A DNA stretch of 64,000 bases from Siphonodentalium dalli (taxonomy: Eukaryota > Mollusca > Scaphopoda > Gadilida > Siphonodentaliidae), in assembly GCA_032622095.1 (NCBI GenBank), contig CP136061.1, positions 81,690,324 to 81,754,323 of the forward strand, given 5' to 3'. Below are positions 10,568-21,749 of this stretch, in pieces (the first letter of the stretch is position 1; every line of letters begins with the position of its first letter). The notes under the pieces are model-generated. The model saw nothing but the letters and a program-made list of their open reading frames with translations, had not been told where the DNA came from and ran no database searches. The position numbers and the translations under genes were made by a program.

Positions 10568-12062
10568 TTATATATAATTGTGTTGGTAGGTTTCATTTGG
10601 ACCAAGAGAAACTTTCAGACTTTGAACACCACATTACAATACAATTTATATTAGGATTAGTTTGAGACTTCATGACTATGTCACTACGATTAACAAACAA
10701 AGTTTTTCAATATTTTCTGAACGGTAGCTTAAATATTGTAAATTGTAATATAGTGCTTTAAAAATAACACACTTTTGTCTTTTTTCCTTTAGAATCTATT
10801 TGACTTATCTCGGTTTCTCACACTCATTCCTCTGTTTGTCCTCATATTATATTGTTTTGTACATAACAAATTCTATCATATTATAGGCATAAAACTGTTA
10901 CTTGTAACCATAACTACAACATAATTCTAAGTGAATCTCGATGCTTGTGTATGTGGGCATCATAAGAAAAGATATTAAGTTTAATATAAGGTCAAATAAA
11001 TTAATAATTCCATGTTCTCAGGTGCCACAATCATCACTGAATGTTTTTTTAAAAGCCTCATCAAACATTTTTCTCAACATTTTCTGTTAGAAATCTTGGA
11101 CATGAATAACAAAAATAATGTTTTCTTTCTGGATTATGTTTTCCAGATTTTGAGAAAAAAAATAAAAATAAATACCCGGTAGCCTCCCTGCCTCTTCTCA
11201 AAATTGCAATCTAATTGCTGCTTCAGAACACAGATATTTTATTTTAATGGCCTAATATTGTTTTAATTTATTAATTTATAATTAGCTAATTGATCTCATT
11301 TAATCCTGGAAATTGTGTAAGTTCACAGTGTATATATTATATAACCTGTATATTCTTTAGTGATATGTAATATCTGGTACTCATTTACAAGGTATTTATA
11401 TCCGACGGCAGCTGATGTCAAAATAATTTCTAGGGTTCATATAATCGTATCTGAGGATTGAATTCCATGACTTTGCCAAGATTTAAAGAAATTTCCATGA
11501 CATCAAGGCCATCATAAAGAATATTTAATCCCACTTGAGTATCCCTAAATTAGTCTTATCTTCTCAAAGAATCCTGCGTTATTGTCGCCATGGATGCATT
11601 TCTCCCACACGCTTCAACTTTCCCATAATTACCGTGATAGTGAGGTAAAAATAAATGTTTTTTTCCAGAACTCTTCCCGGCCAAGAGGTGGTATTTTAAA
11701 ATTTCCAAAACTTTTTACGATTGCAGTCTACCATATGAACTCTAAATCCAATATCTCTAACTGAAAATATTAAAAAACAATGTCTTACAAGGCTTTTTAA
11801 AAGAATATTTCAGTTACGAGGGAGGTTCCCGAGAACATGGCATTTGTACTTATTTGGGCTAAAGTGCAATATAATAGATACAGAATCGTCTTGTCTCGAT
11901 TGGATTTAAGAATGATCTCATTCGTGGTGACAAAGTATTGTCACATGAATTGTGATTCCACTTGTTGAATTTTGTTTTATCACCACAACTGAATTAATTC
12001 TGGCATTGTGCCAATACACATGTCTATCTCATCTTTATACTATCTTTAATCTTTGTATCTTC
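10568..12062. other. Intergenic, nothing recognised
   Basis: AT-rich, no repeat family or exon seen. Confidence 0.45.
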
Positions 12063-12065
12063 TTT

Positions 12066-12770
12066 GTTCAGACTAAGTCTTCTCGTTCCACAAAAGCTTG
12101 GTATATCGGCTGGGTTGATGCTGTTTTGGACCGAGTCCCGTCTCGTTATTCTTCTATAACAGACTGTCATTGAAAAGAAGTACTACATCCACACATGGAG
12201 CCCTGGCATTTGCGTGAACCCCTGAATGTGATTAATCATGTGACATGTCCATGATTAATCTGGCTTCAAAATGACATATCATTTACCGTGTTAGAAAAAG
12301 GGAAAGTAATGATACGATCATTTAATATAATGTTTACATACATTTCTGAATGTGCATAAATTGGAATTCTCTGGAAAACAAGGCTTTGTTTACTTATAAA
12401 GCTCGTTGCTTTGACATTCAACGGACCTCTGATATGCGCATGTTTTATATCATCATGCTTGGAGAAGGACTGTCCTCTATGATCATATAGGCAAAGCATC
12501 CATTTGACATAATCTGAATAGCAAGATAACTTCTACCCACGATTCTGGGCATAAATTCTGTTATAGAAGAGCAACGGGATGGGACTCAGTCCAAAACATC
12601 AACCCAAACAATATCCGAAGACACACAAGCGAGATAATTCCTACCCATGATTCTGGGCATAAAGCCTGTTATAGAAGAGTAATGGGATGGGACTCAATCC
12701 AAAACAGCATCAACACAACCGATATCCCAAGCTGTTGTGGAACGAGAAGACTTGGTCTATTCTTTGTTAA
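12066..12770. repeat. Long inverted repeat, ~100-bp arms
   Basis: 12072-12165 (aagtcttctcgttccacaa to ttcttctataacagactg) is the reverse complement, with some mismatches, of 12668-12763. A further partial copy of the right arm is at 12556-12616 (tctgttatagaagagcaacg). The spacer at 12170-12550 has no ORF of note. Confidence 0.8.
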
Positions 12771-12790
12771 CTGTTTTATTCAACACATTG

Positions 12791-12862
12791 TTAACGAGCC
12801 TGAGAATTTTAACATTGTACATTTGTATATTAATCCTTAGTTATCTACATGTTGTGTTTTAT
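12791..12862 (+). repeat. Long direct repeat flanking the 12.86-13.40 kb element (left)
   Basis: ttaacgagcctgagaatttt to tgtgttttat recurs with small changes at 13401-13465 (ttaatgagcctaataatttt to ttgttttat). At ~70 bp it is far longer than any normal target-site duplication. Confidence 0.8.
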
Positions 12863-13400
12863 CAGGTCAGGCATATCCTGAATCCACTATTATAGTGGTG
12901 TATAACCATTACCACTTTTTGAATTTGATAAAAGAGTATTCCACTATTTTAGTGGTATATGACCATAACATATTCATTTTTCCTTTATTTGCGTCGGGAA
13001 TAGAAGACGGCACACACCAGAGCACAGCCAAATTTTACTCTGAACAGTCTCCGACAAAATTTGTTGTGTAAACCTTTGCGCCAGCTTTGTTATTCGATAA
13101 TATTAGTTATATATGCCTTTCTAAATGACAACAACAGGATGACTCAATTGCTCCTTCATAACAACATTTAAACTAATTGAATGGTAATTCAGTTGCTTAC
13201 CGTGTGCCTTCATGATTAATCGTTCTCCAGGACAAAATATATGTATGACCAGTGATGATAGCAAATTAGTGCGACACTGATTTGCAATAATTTGTGTGAA
13301 ATATGATTTTGGATTATCCCTCTTTTATCAAATTCCCAAAACGGAAATGGTCATACATGTATACCACTATAATAGTGGAATTCAGGATGTACCTGACCTG
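12863..13400. mobile_element. TIR element with subterminal hairpin, copy 1
   Basis: Ends CAGGTCAGGCATATCCTGAA / TTCAGGATGTACCTGACCTG. Immediately inside is the palindrome CCACTATTATAGTGG in both arms. Total arms are about 75 bp. A related copy is at 19283-19794. It has no coding capacity. Confidence 0.85.
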
Positions 13401-13465
13401 TTAATGAGCCTAATAATTTTAACATTAGTATATTAATCCTAAGTTATCTGCATGTTTTGTTTTAT
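13401..13465 (+). repeat. Long direct repeat flanking the 12.86-13.40 kb element (right)
   Basis: Partner of 12791-12862. 13466-14050 beyond it shows nothing recognised. Confidence 0.8.
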
Positions 13466-14143
13466 GTGTGTGGTGTATTTAACCTTTATACTATGCTCAT
13501 ATAGCATTTATTTTCTTCATATATCCTACTGCCAAAACTAAACACCATTTGAATACCTAATCAAGTCTAAATACAACGCTGTTTACTTCAACACCTAGAT
13601 GAAATCCACTTGAATATTCTTTAATTCAGGATTACGTAATTTTTTATTCAATTTCTGACTTATAAAATCGGTAACTTGAAACAAGCTTGAGATGGCAATT
13701 ATCTGTTTTGTCTGGAAATATACATTCCAGAGTCAGCGATTTCCAAGTGCTGGAATGATATATTGAAGTACCAGTATCATGGTTGTAATAATTATGGGAG
13801 TTTAGTGATTTTCAGCAGGGTTTATCACAGATTGTATGAAGAGTAAATCTCAGTTGGCCAGCTTTCACCAAAATCAAGGTCCACCTCGGTCAATGTTGTT
13901 TCATCCAAATTGTCATACTTAATATATGAGGATGTTTCCTGTACAAATCATGTTACATATATCTTGTATCATACATATAAGAAAGATTATATTTCATTTC
14001 TCATTTTATACAGTACTTTGCTATTGCTGTATAAATGGCAATTAGTGTTTAACCCTTTCAGTGCCAAGTCCGATTTTTGTATTGGATAAAGTTCATAATC
14101 GGAGATGCGCAGGTTCACATAGTGGTCAATATCTTTGGCAGGT

Positions 14144-14510
14144 TTAAAGTGATGTAGTCACTGGTAGGTGATCAAATAGAAATGGAGAATATATTGCTCA
14201 AAGTAGTTGTTTTTACAAATATTAATCCAAATTGACAACACACACCATCATTCTTATATATAAATAAAATACAGTGACTCTTGATGACAAAATCGTTTTC
14301 GTTAGTTTATCACCAATAGTTGCGCCTGAATCGAGAAGTAAATATTTACAATTGAGCATAGTTCGGATGATGTTTTGTATGGAGTGGTGAGGTCGATTTG
14401 CTTGAAATTTTCGGCGATGTTAGTAGAATGCTACATTCCTCCAGTTGGCATAGCGCCTGAATACTAACTGATCAGTTACATGCACCCGAACAAGTCCATA
14501 ACAAACAATT
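14144..14510. mobile_element. R360 dispersed element, copy 1 (right end degraded)
   Basis: It begins TTAAAGTGATG and shares ~360 bp (gatcaaatagaaatggagaa, ttagtttatcaccaatagtt, cctccagttggcatagcgcc) with 52204-52576 and 54699-55075. Those copies have TTAA at both ends, suggesting a TTAA-inserting (piggyBac-like) non-autonomous family. Flanking 39-bp direct repeats lie at 14109-14147 and 14622-14661. Confidence 0.75.
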
Positions 14511-14657
14511 TCCCAGAAAATGTAGGAATGCAAGCTCTGACAAAATTAAGCATGTTGCGAAAAATTTCTAAGTCGAAAGAGGGGGATAACTCCACTAAAA
14601 ACGTGAGACAGACATCTTAACCGCAGGTTCACATGGTATAAAATATCTGTGCCAAGT

Positions 14658-15013
14658 TTAACCCTTTCATGATGGGAGCTTCCCGATTTTTTGCGAAAAC
14701 CCTGTGCCAATGCATTCTCTTATATATGCGAGTTGACCATAGGTCGCCTCGCATCTATAAGAGAATGCATTGGCCTAACAAATTTGATAAATTTTTTTAT
14801 AATTGTTAAAAAATGTAACAAAAATGATAAAAAATTGTTAAAGAATGTAAGAAAAAATGATAAAAATTGTTAAAGAATGTAAGAAAAATTGTAAGGCCAA
14901 TGCATTCTCTTATATATGAGAGGTGACCTATGGTCGACTTACACATATAAGAGAATGTATTGCCACAGGTATTTAATGTTGCACCAGCGCAGCTCCCATC
15001 ATGAAAGGGTGAA
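14658..15013. mobile_element. DP-1 double-hairpin MITE with TTAACCCTTT end
   Basis: Left TTAA 14658-14661, TIR CCCTTTCATGATGGGAGCT and its complement at 14990-15009; the right TTAA is mutated (TGAA). Hairpins are at 14702-14774 and 14896-14966, with class I loops. The internal part is only ~120 bp of T/A-rich DNA. Confidence 0.88.
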
Positions 15014-15573
15014 ACAAAATTGACTGAAAAATGTAGGAATACAAGCACGGACAATGTTGACGTTGCATTAATCATAAGTGATGAGTATCAGTGGTTTTTT
15101 TTCATGAAATTACTTTATTCATGTTAGTTATGTACAGAAAACATTCTCTGAATTATGAAGACATTATTTATTATTTGACTAATTATGACATAATTTAATA
15201 GACTAGTTGTGTTCCGATTCTTATTTCTATCCTGTGAAGGATTGACTTGTTTTTGAATTGTTCATGATGTATGTTATGTATTTTTTAGTTGTTCATGATG
15301 TATGTTATGTATTTTCGCTTGGTGCTATTTATAACTCATTTTCCAATATTATGCTGTTTTATATATATTTACACCCTGACTTACACAGTCTACCCAGTAT
15401 GGGGATGAAGTCTCTGAAATTTATGTAATAACTCTTGTTTGGATTAAGTTTATGAGTTATAAGTTTCATAATAATTCTCTGTAAGTTATAGAATTTGTCT
15501 TCAAACTGTTCAGTTGTGACTGCATAAACATAGGAGTGCCTTCGGTGTTTGTGTTGCCTTCAACTGATCTTGT
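15014..15573. other. Intergenic; one 38-bp duplication
   Basis: ttcatgatgtatgttatgta occurs twice at 15261-15313. Nothing else is recognised. Confidence 0.5.
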
Positions 15574-15577
15574 TTAA

Positions 15578-15969
15578 CCCTTTACGGTCTGTAAAATCGG
15601 CCATAAAAAAATATATATTGGGTTGAATTTTTTTGGGGTATGCTTAAGCATGCTATAGCGAATTTAAAAACAAACTGGATAAAACCTTAGGGGCATGTTA
15701 TAACTCAAAACTATCACCAAGTATTCATAGTAATAATTTTGATGCCCATGTAAGATTCCCTGGCACTAAACCTACAAAATAAGTCTGTTAAAGAATATAA
15801 GAAAAAATTATTAGAATTTTAAAAAATAATAACAAATGATGAAAAATTGTTAGGCCAATGCATTCTCTTATATATGTGAGGCGACCTATGGTTGACTCGC
15901 ATATATAAGAGAATGCATTGGCACAGGGTATATGGGTTGATACAAAAATCGGACCTGGTACTGAAAGGG
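15578..15969. mobile_element. DP-1 hairpin inside a TTAA element, second terminal type
   Basis: Flanked by TTAA at 15574-15577 and 15970-15973. One hairpin at 15853-15925, close to the right end (ggtactgaaagggttaa). It is the reverse-orientation relative of 57222-57663, sharing tatgcttaagcatgctatag and attccctggcac segments. Confidence 0.85.
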
Positions 15970-16022
15970 TTAAAGATGGATTATCTCGTCATATATTAAA
16001 CAATCTTGAAATAATTTCGTGG

Positions 16023-16311
16023 GTATTTTAATAATAAATATGAACAGAAGACCCATGTCCAGAAATGCTTCTATCAATTGATTTTATTCCGAATATTTTA
16101 TTAGAAAATGAGATGATTAAGTGGGAAATGTCCTAGATTGATTGTTTGTATTGTTTTATTACATAATATAAGCATTAATGAGTCTAATTAACATTTATTT
16201 GTGACAAAATTACACAATAAAAATTCTGGTCTGTTAACAGTAACCACTATTGTTTGTTTCGATAGAAGCATTTCCGGACAGGGGTCTTCGATTCATATCT
16301 AATATTTTATA
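16023..16311. mobile_element. TIR MITE, 289 bp
   Basis: Arms of about 45 bp: aatatgaacagaagacccat..gaaatgcttctatca against tgatagaagcatttcc..gggtcttcgattcatat. The interior is AT-rich and non-coding. Confidence 0.75.
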
Positions 16312-16349
16312 CCCTGGTAACTATATAACACGTGTTTACAAGGACATAG

Positions 16350-16625
16350 ACCATCTTTAAATGAGTTATCTGAGCTGTATATTGCTGGACTCCTCTGATC
16401 TTGCTTAAATGAGTGCTCTGAGCTGGATATTGTTGGACTCCTTTGATCCCATGCTGGGTAGACTGAATCTCTTGCTTTGTCATAATTACCATAATGATAT
16501 TGGATTATATGCAAATTTATCTCTCAATTAGCTGCTTTTCCCTCAAACACATGCAGAAACGACTAGGAAGTTTAACACATGCAGATACGACTAGGCAGTT
16601 TAACACATGCAGAAACGACTAGGCA
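16350..16625. repeat. Short tandem duplications (46-bp x2, 31-bp x3)
   Basis: 16358-16448: 'aaatgag..tctgagctg.atattg.tggactcct' is repeated twice. 16547-16628: aacacatgcagaaacgacta with ggcagttt is repeated three times. Confidence 0.8.
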
Positions 16626-16640
16626 GTTTCCAATTCTGTA

Positions 16641-16746
16641 GGTTCCCGAGATTGGTATTAAAGTCTTGCTACCTTCTCTGGGCTGTCTATCGACTTGTCA
16701 ATAGACTGCCCAGAGTTAGCTAGACTTGAGTACCGATCTCGGAAAC
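16641..16746. repeat. Hairpin, ~48-bp arms
   Basis: ggttcccgagattggta...gggctgtctatcgac is complementary to the return ending gtaccgatctcggaaacc, with scattered mismatches. 16747-17535 is AT-rich with nothing recognised. Confidence 0.7.
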
Positions 16747-17535
16747 CCACATGGGGATTGTCTTATTTCTTCACACATTTTTATGCGATTTGCACAGAAA
16801 CTTACAAATTTTATTATATTCAATCTCAGTTTTTGAAAAGCTTTGACATTGATGACACACTATCTTCAATCTTTTGATGTTTGACTAATCATATTTATTG
16901 ATGCTTCTTGCAAAATTTAACAAAATCCATAATTTATTTGTTTGCCAAAAAAAAAACACTTCCATGATTAAAAAGTTTGTGCCAGCTCCTAAAATAATGC
17001 AAGTTTTTTTTACATCTTTACCAATTAGTCGTTAGGCTAATCACCGTGCAGCCCTACTTACATAGCATACCACTTGGAAGATCGGTTTATGATTTATATA
17101 ATGTTCTGCATATAAGAATAATTTTGTTTATTATATTATAAAATGCATGACTTGCAGCAATAAAGTTCTACTACAGCAAAATTCTTGTTAATGTTAAATA
17201 TTTACATACTAAGTGTTGTCATCACTAAATCCAGCATTCTGATTGGTCAGCGCCCACGTGGCTAGTTGCAGTTATTTCTCGGTGAATGCGCAACAGCTAA
17301 TAACTGCAAGCTCATAACAACATCGATACGTCATTTGGGTTTGGAAAGACGAACGCGTAATGTTTTGGGCGCATTTCGATTCGCGCAGGATTGACTTAAT
17401 AAATCATCGGGTTTCAATTGTTCCTGTTAACTTTTGCCAAGGGTGCTATGGGATATTTTGGGCACGATACACTTGTCGATTTAAATACATTTACAAAAGT
17501 GGCTTTTTCGCTAAATGTATATAAATATAAGTATT

Positions 17536-17679
17536 AACTGTCATGTGGACTGTTTTTATGGAGATGTAACCGTGAGGTAAGTGGTCCTAACTTGTATGTA
17601 AAACCCTTCGGGTTTTACACAAGTTATGACCACTTACCTCACGGTTACATCTCCATAAAAACAGTCCACATGACAGTTA
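17536..17679. repeat. Near-perfect long hairpin, ~65-bp arms
   Basis: taactgtcatgtggactgtt to aaaacccttcg, then the complementary strand back to aacagtccacatgacagtta. The loop is minimal (ttcg). Such near-identity implies a recent origin or ongoing palindrome homogenisation. Confidence 0.9.
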
Positions 17680-17724
17680 ATCCTTATATATATGGTCCTC
17701 CTTCACTGTGGATACTGCTGTTAA

Positions 17725-19050
17725 AATAGTCACATCTGCTAATACCACCATAAACAGAAAGAATATTTTATAATAGACAGATTTTGTTATACCAATCATA
17801 AATATGGCGTACATTGCATATTGTCACATTTGCATTTTTAACTCAACATAAAGTTTGAGCTATTGCCATGGCTTTGTAGTCCCTGTGTGCGTGATCCGTC
17901 AACAATTTCCTTCAGCACGGGCTACAGGTCGTACCTTTGGTCGGATCATTATGAAATTTGTCATGGCTGTTGACATTGACATGTAGATGGGAACGAGTCA
18001 TTTTGGGGTCATTCGGAAAAAAAAAACATGGCTGCAGGTGGCCATCTTGGATTTCAAAATTCAATCCATTAGCACAGGCTACAGGTCGTAATGTTCGTCT
18101 GATCATCATGAAATTTGTCATGGATGTTAATATTGACATGTAGATGGGAACGAGTAATTTTGGAGTCGTTCGGCCAAAAAACATGTCCGCCAGCAGCCAT
18201 CTTGGATTGTACTCTTTGCATAATCTTCTCCTTTGGCACGGGCTACAGGTCGTAGCTTTGGTCGGATCATCATGAAATTTGTAATGGATGTTAACAATGA
18301 CATGTAGATGGGAACGAGTCATTTTGGGGTCATTCGGCCAATAAACATGGCCGCCAGCAGCCATCTTGGATTCTACTCTTTACATGACTAAAGCCTTTGA
18401 CACAGGCTGCAGGTCGTATCTTTTGTTGGATCATCATGAAATTTGTGATAGATGTTAACAATGACATGTAAACCAGTATTTTTGGGGTCATTCGGCAAAA
18501 AAACTATGGCTACCAGTGGCCATCTTGGATTTGATTTACTCTTTGCATAACTAGGCCTTTCCACATTCCTAATCACTCCATTGACTAACACATGAAAATA
18601 TTCCCTTTCCAAGTTGAGCTACAGTGTCATTGACACTTTCATTTGTTATGTAAACAAACATCAAAAACATTACAGAACCATTTGTTTATAGACAAACACT
18701 CAGAACTACCGGGATTTACCAATGAAAATGTTCCGTTGCGCAAATATCAAATTATTGGCACCATGAACAATCGCATTCAAATCTCACCAAATTTTATTTT
18801 AATCGACCCATTGTACCCGATGTCAGTCAAAATCCAGCTAATCCACGTTACTTCATGATTGGGAAATTATCAAACGAGTACATAATATAATTGTTCTCGC
18901 AAAAAGAAGAATATTTTTCAATCCAGTTAGTATCTGCTCCTAACCTATATATGGTATTACATACCAAATAAGGAATTTAATATCATATTATTGTTAGTTG
19001 TAGAAGCACCATATTAGAGGTCTAACAACCAACGCATAATGCACGCGAAT
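17725..19050. mobile_element. Dispersed repeat interrupted by a second repeat
   Basis: 17731-17830 and 18637-19050 together correspond, inverted, to 37640-38200 (gtaaacaaacatcaaaaaca, gaaccatttgtttatagac, aaattttattttaatcgac). The interruption at ~17835-18635 holds four ~165-bp units (ggctacaggtcgta, ggatcatcatgaaatttgt, catcttggatt), which produce spurious ORFs on the minus strand. Confidence 0.75.
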
Positions 19051-19282
19051 CTAAATAAGGAAATGGCGCAATATCATCAATCTGCTTATAAACAATTCAC
19101 TGTGCTTTTTGCGAGAAACTAAACCACACTCGACCTGCATTCCCTTCTGTTCAGTTTCTATAATCCCCTAATTTGCAGTTTACAAGACACAAAAGATATT
19201 TCTTTGTAAGTCTCGTCATTTCCAATGGTTGCCTATAATTGAAATGAAGCATGTACTGCTATACTAATGTGTTTTAAATAAC

Positions 19283-19794
19283 CAAGTCAGGCACAACCTG
19301 AATTCAACTATTATAGTTGAATTTGACAATTTTGAATCCACCATTTCCCTGTTTTTGTGGAAACAATAGGTTCGCGCATCCCAGCGTGCAGCCAAATTTC
19401 ACTCGAAGCAACATTACAGCAAATGTTCAGTCTCCTGATTAAATTCATTTTGTAACCTTTTGGTCGGTACTTATTTTAGTTAATAACGACAAAACGATGC
19501 CTTTCTAAATGACATTAAAGATGAGCACTCAATAGCTTCTTCATAACAACATTTGGTCAAATTTAATTTAAGTTGAGTTCCTTATCATGTGCTGTCATAA
19601 TTAATCATTTCATCACATAAACAAATATGTTGCCGATGTTATCATTTAGTATGGCGCTGTTTTTGATATTTTTGTGTGAAATATGATGTTGGGTTATGCC
19701 TCTTGTATCGAATTCACAAAACGACGATATCCATATTTAACTATTATAGTCGAATGTAACTATCATAGTTGAATTCAGGATGTGCCTGATCTGG
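19283..19794. mobile_element. TIR element with subterminal hairpin, copy 2
   Basis: Ends aagtcaggcacaacctgaat / attcaggatgtgcctgatct. The subterminal palindrome is CAACTATTATAGTTG, against CCACTATTATAGTGG in copy 1, a compensated base-pair change. 19051-19282 shows nothing recognised. Confidence 0.8.
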
Positions 19795-20869
19795 TAACCA
19801 GCGATCAACAACAGTGGTCAATCTATAAACACTAGGGCCCTGCGAATCGGGATGGGGGTTTCATTTTGAATCTCAAATCTTGAATCAAATCGGGTTAAGA
19901 GATTCAAAATCGCATCAAATCTTGAATAGAATCGTTATGCATCCAATTTTCCTCATAAATACTGATGGGTGCCAATTGTTGAACGTGATGAGTGGTGGAT
20001 GGGGAGTAACTCTTTATAATGTGCTTTCAAACTTTCGTAGTCTGCAATCTTCAACGATCTCCATGTTGTACTGAAATCCACCATTTAAATTGTATATTCT
20101 GAACTCCTTGAGTTTGGTTGTAATTTCATTGTGATATTCAACTCCTGGACTCCCGTCATGTTGGGTTTGCATCATTTTTACTGAGATTATAATGAATTAA
20201 ATAATATGGTGGTCCATTAAAATAGATCATTTGCGACAGTGTTGTCTGTATGTGGATGTGTTCACTAGTATCGCAAACTTTCTTAGGACAAGAATAATGT
20301 GTAAGTACTCTGTAGTCTAGGCTACGTTACTCATATTTAAATTCAAGCAGTACTATTTTTCAACTGAGCGAAAGATAGTACGACTCATAAGTATATATCA
20401 CAATAGGGAAAATAAGTGGGGGTATTTTAGATAGATATAATACACACTTATAACATATTTACATATGGGCAACCAATCAATCTCAACGCCATTAATCATA
20501 CGTACATGCAAAGCAAACAATCATGGTTAGATCTTTGATGTTGAAATGCTTCTAAGAAATGCATATATTCCAGAATGAATGTGCACGAAATCACGTCCCC
20601 GTATTCACAACCCTGCTTGGTTAGATAACATGGTCAAATAGTATGTGTTAGTTATATATTTACAATACACGCAACCATTCAAGAGTTGACGTGTTTTCAA
20701 CAACCTATATAGACACGTGGTTGTGGTTTAACTTATTTCGAGTTCATTTCCATGAATAATATATATATTTATTAAATATAAGAATGCTTATTCGGACCAT
20801 ATTCATACGCACATACCCGTTTTCACAACAAACTATTACGCAGTTAAATGGTCTATTCGATGAGCATTT

Positions 20870-21300
20870 TCTTCGAGACGGTCTTTGATATACACGTTTA
20901 TTTACCATTTCCTACGAAATTCCCTGATACAATTGGCGATAAATACATCTGTATCATTACTGCAGTTGCGATACAAGGTGCTCGTGACGTCGTTGACTGG
21001 TTCAAAATCATGAATGAACTGACGTCACATCAATCGCGTGAAAAATCAAAACGACATTCCAACGTATATTCTTGCGTACTATAAACAAATAGTTCCAAGG
21101 TTTTAACATTATTTGATTGCCTACCATCATGGGTATTATGGTATAACATATCACAAAGTAACTAATATGTATTTGTTCAGTATTTATTATAAGTGTAAGA
21201 GATTGTGTCCATTGAATACAATTTCCGTTAACTTGCAGGTTGTGAGAATTTAGCAAAGCGAGCTAATCGCGTCACACAGATACCTTTGCAGGTTGGGAGA
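20870..21300. mobile_element. Dispersed repeat, copy 1 (partner 61995-62330)
   Basis: Shares acatctgtatcattactgca, gacattccaacgtatattct and ttatttgattgcctaccatc with 61995-62330, same orientation. It has no recognised coding function. Confidence 0.75.
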
Positions 21301-21412
21301 ATTTACTCAAGAAAGCTAATCGTCGGACACAAATTCAACAGTTTTGGCATTTAAGAAACCCCTAAAATGTAATTTGTGCGGTGGATTCTGTCACACCAAT
21401 GGTAGATAAATG

Positions 21413-21580
21413 TGTTATATACACACTGTGTTTGTAACGATTCATGTATCGCGACTCGGCTAGTTTTCGTGGCCATATAGTGACTCGGCGACCAAGGTCG
21501 CCTCGTCGCTATATGGTCACGAAAACTAGCCTCGTCGCGATACATGAATCGATACAAATACATTGTGTATATAACACATA
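21413..21580. repeat. Long hairpin, ~75-bp arms
   Basis: tgttatatacaca..cgattcatgtatcgcga against tcgcgatacatgaatcg..tgtgtatataaca. The central motif is gcgaccaaggtcgc. Half of it recurs at 62318-62385. An ORF spanning it on the minus strand is palindrome read-through. Confidence 0.85.
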
Positions 21581-21749
21581 TATATCTTGAGGGATAAATA
21601 ATAACTGAACAAAGACTTTTACAAAATCTATTTTTGTAAGTTTTGAATTCGCGCAGCTGGGTGCGCGAATTCAAAACTGAGCGAAAATAATACTGCGCAA
21701 ATTTAAATATGTGACCCGCCATATCAAATCCAGTCGTAAGTCGGGATTT

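Noticed and set aside
17536-17679. Long perfect hairpins as rho-independent terminators or riboswitches
   Set aside because: These are 65-bp-armed palindromes in intergenic animal DNA. Bacterial-type regulatory readings do not apply.
17912-18364. 150-residue minus-strand ORF
   Set aside because: It runs across ~165-bp repeat units, and the protein simply repeats itself in shifted frames. No domain is seen.
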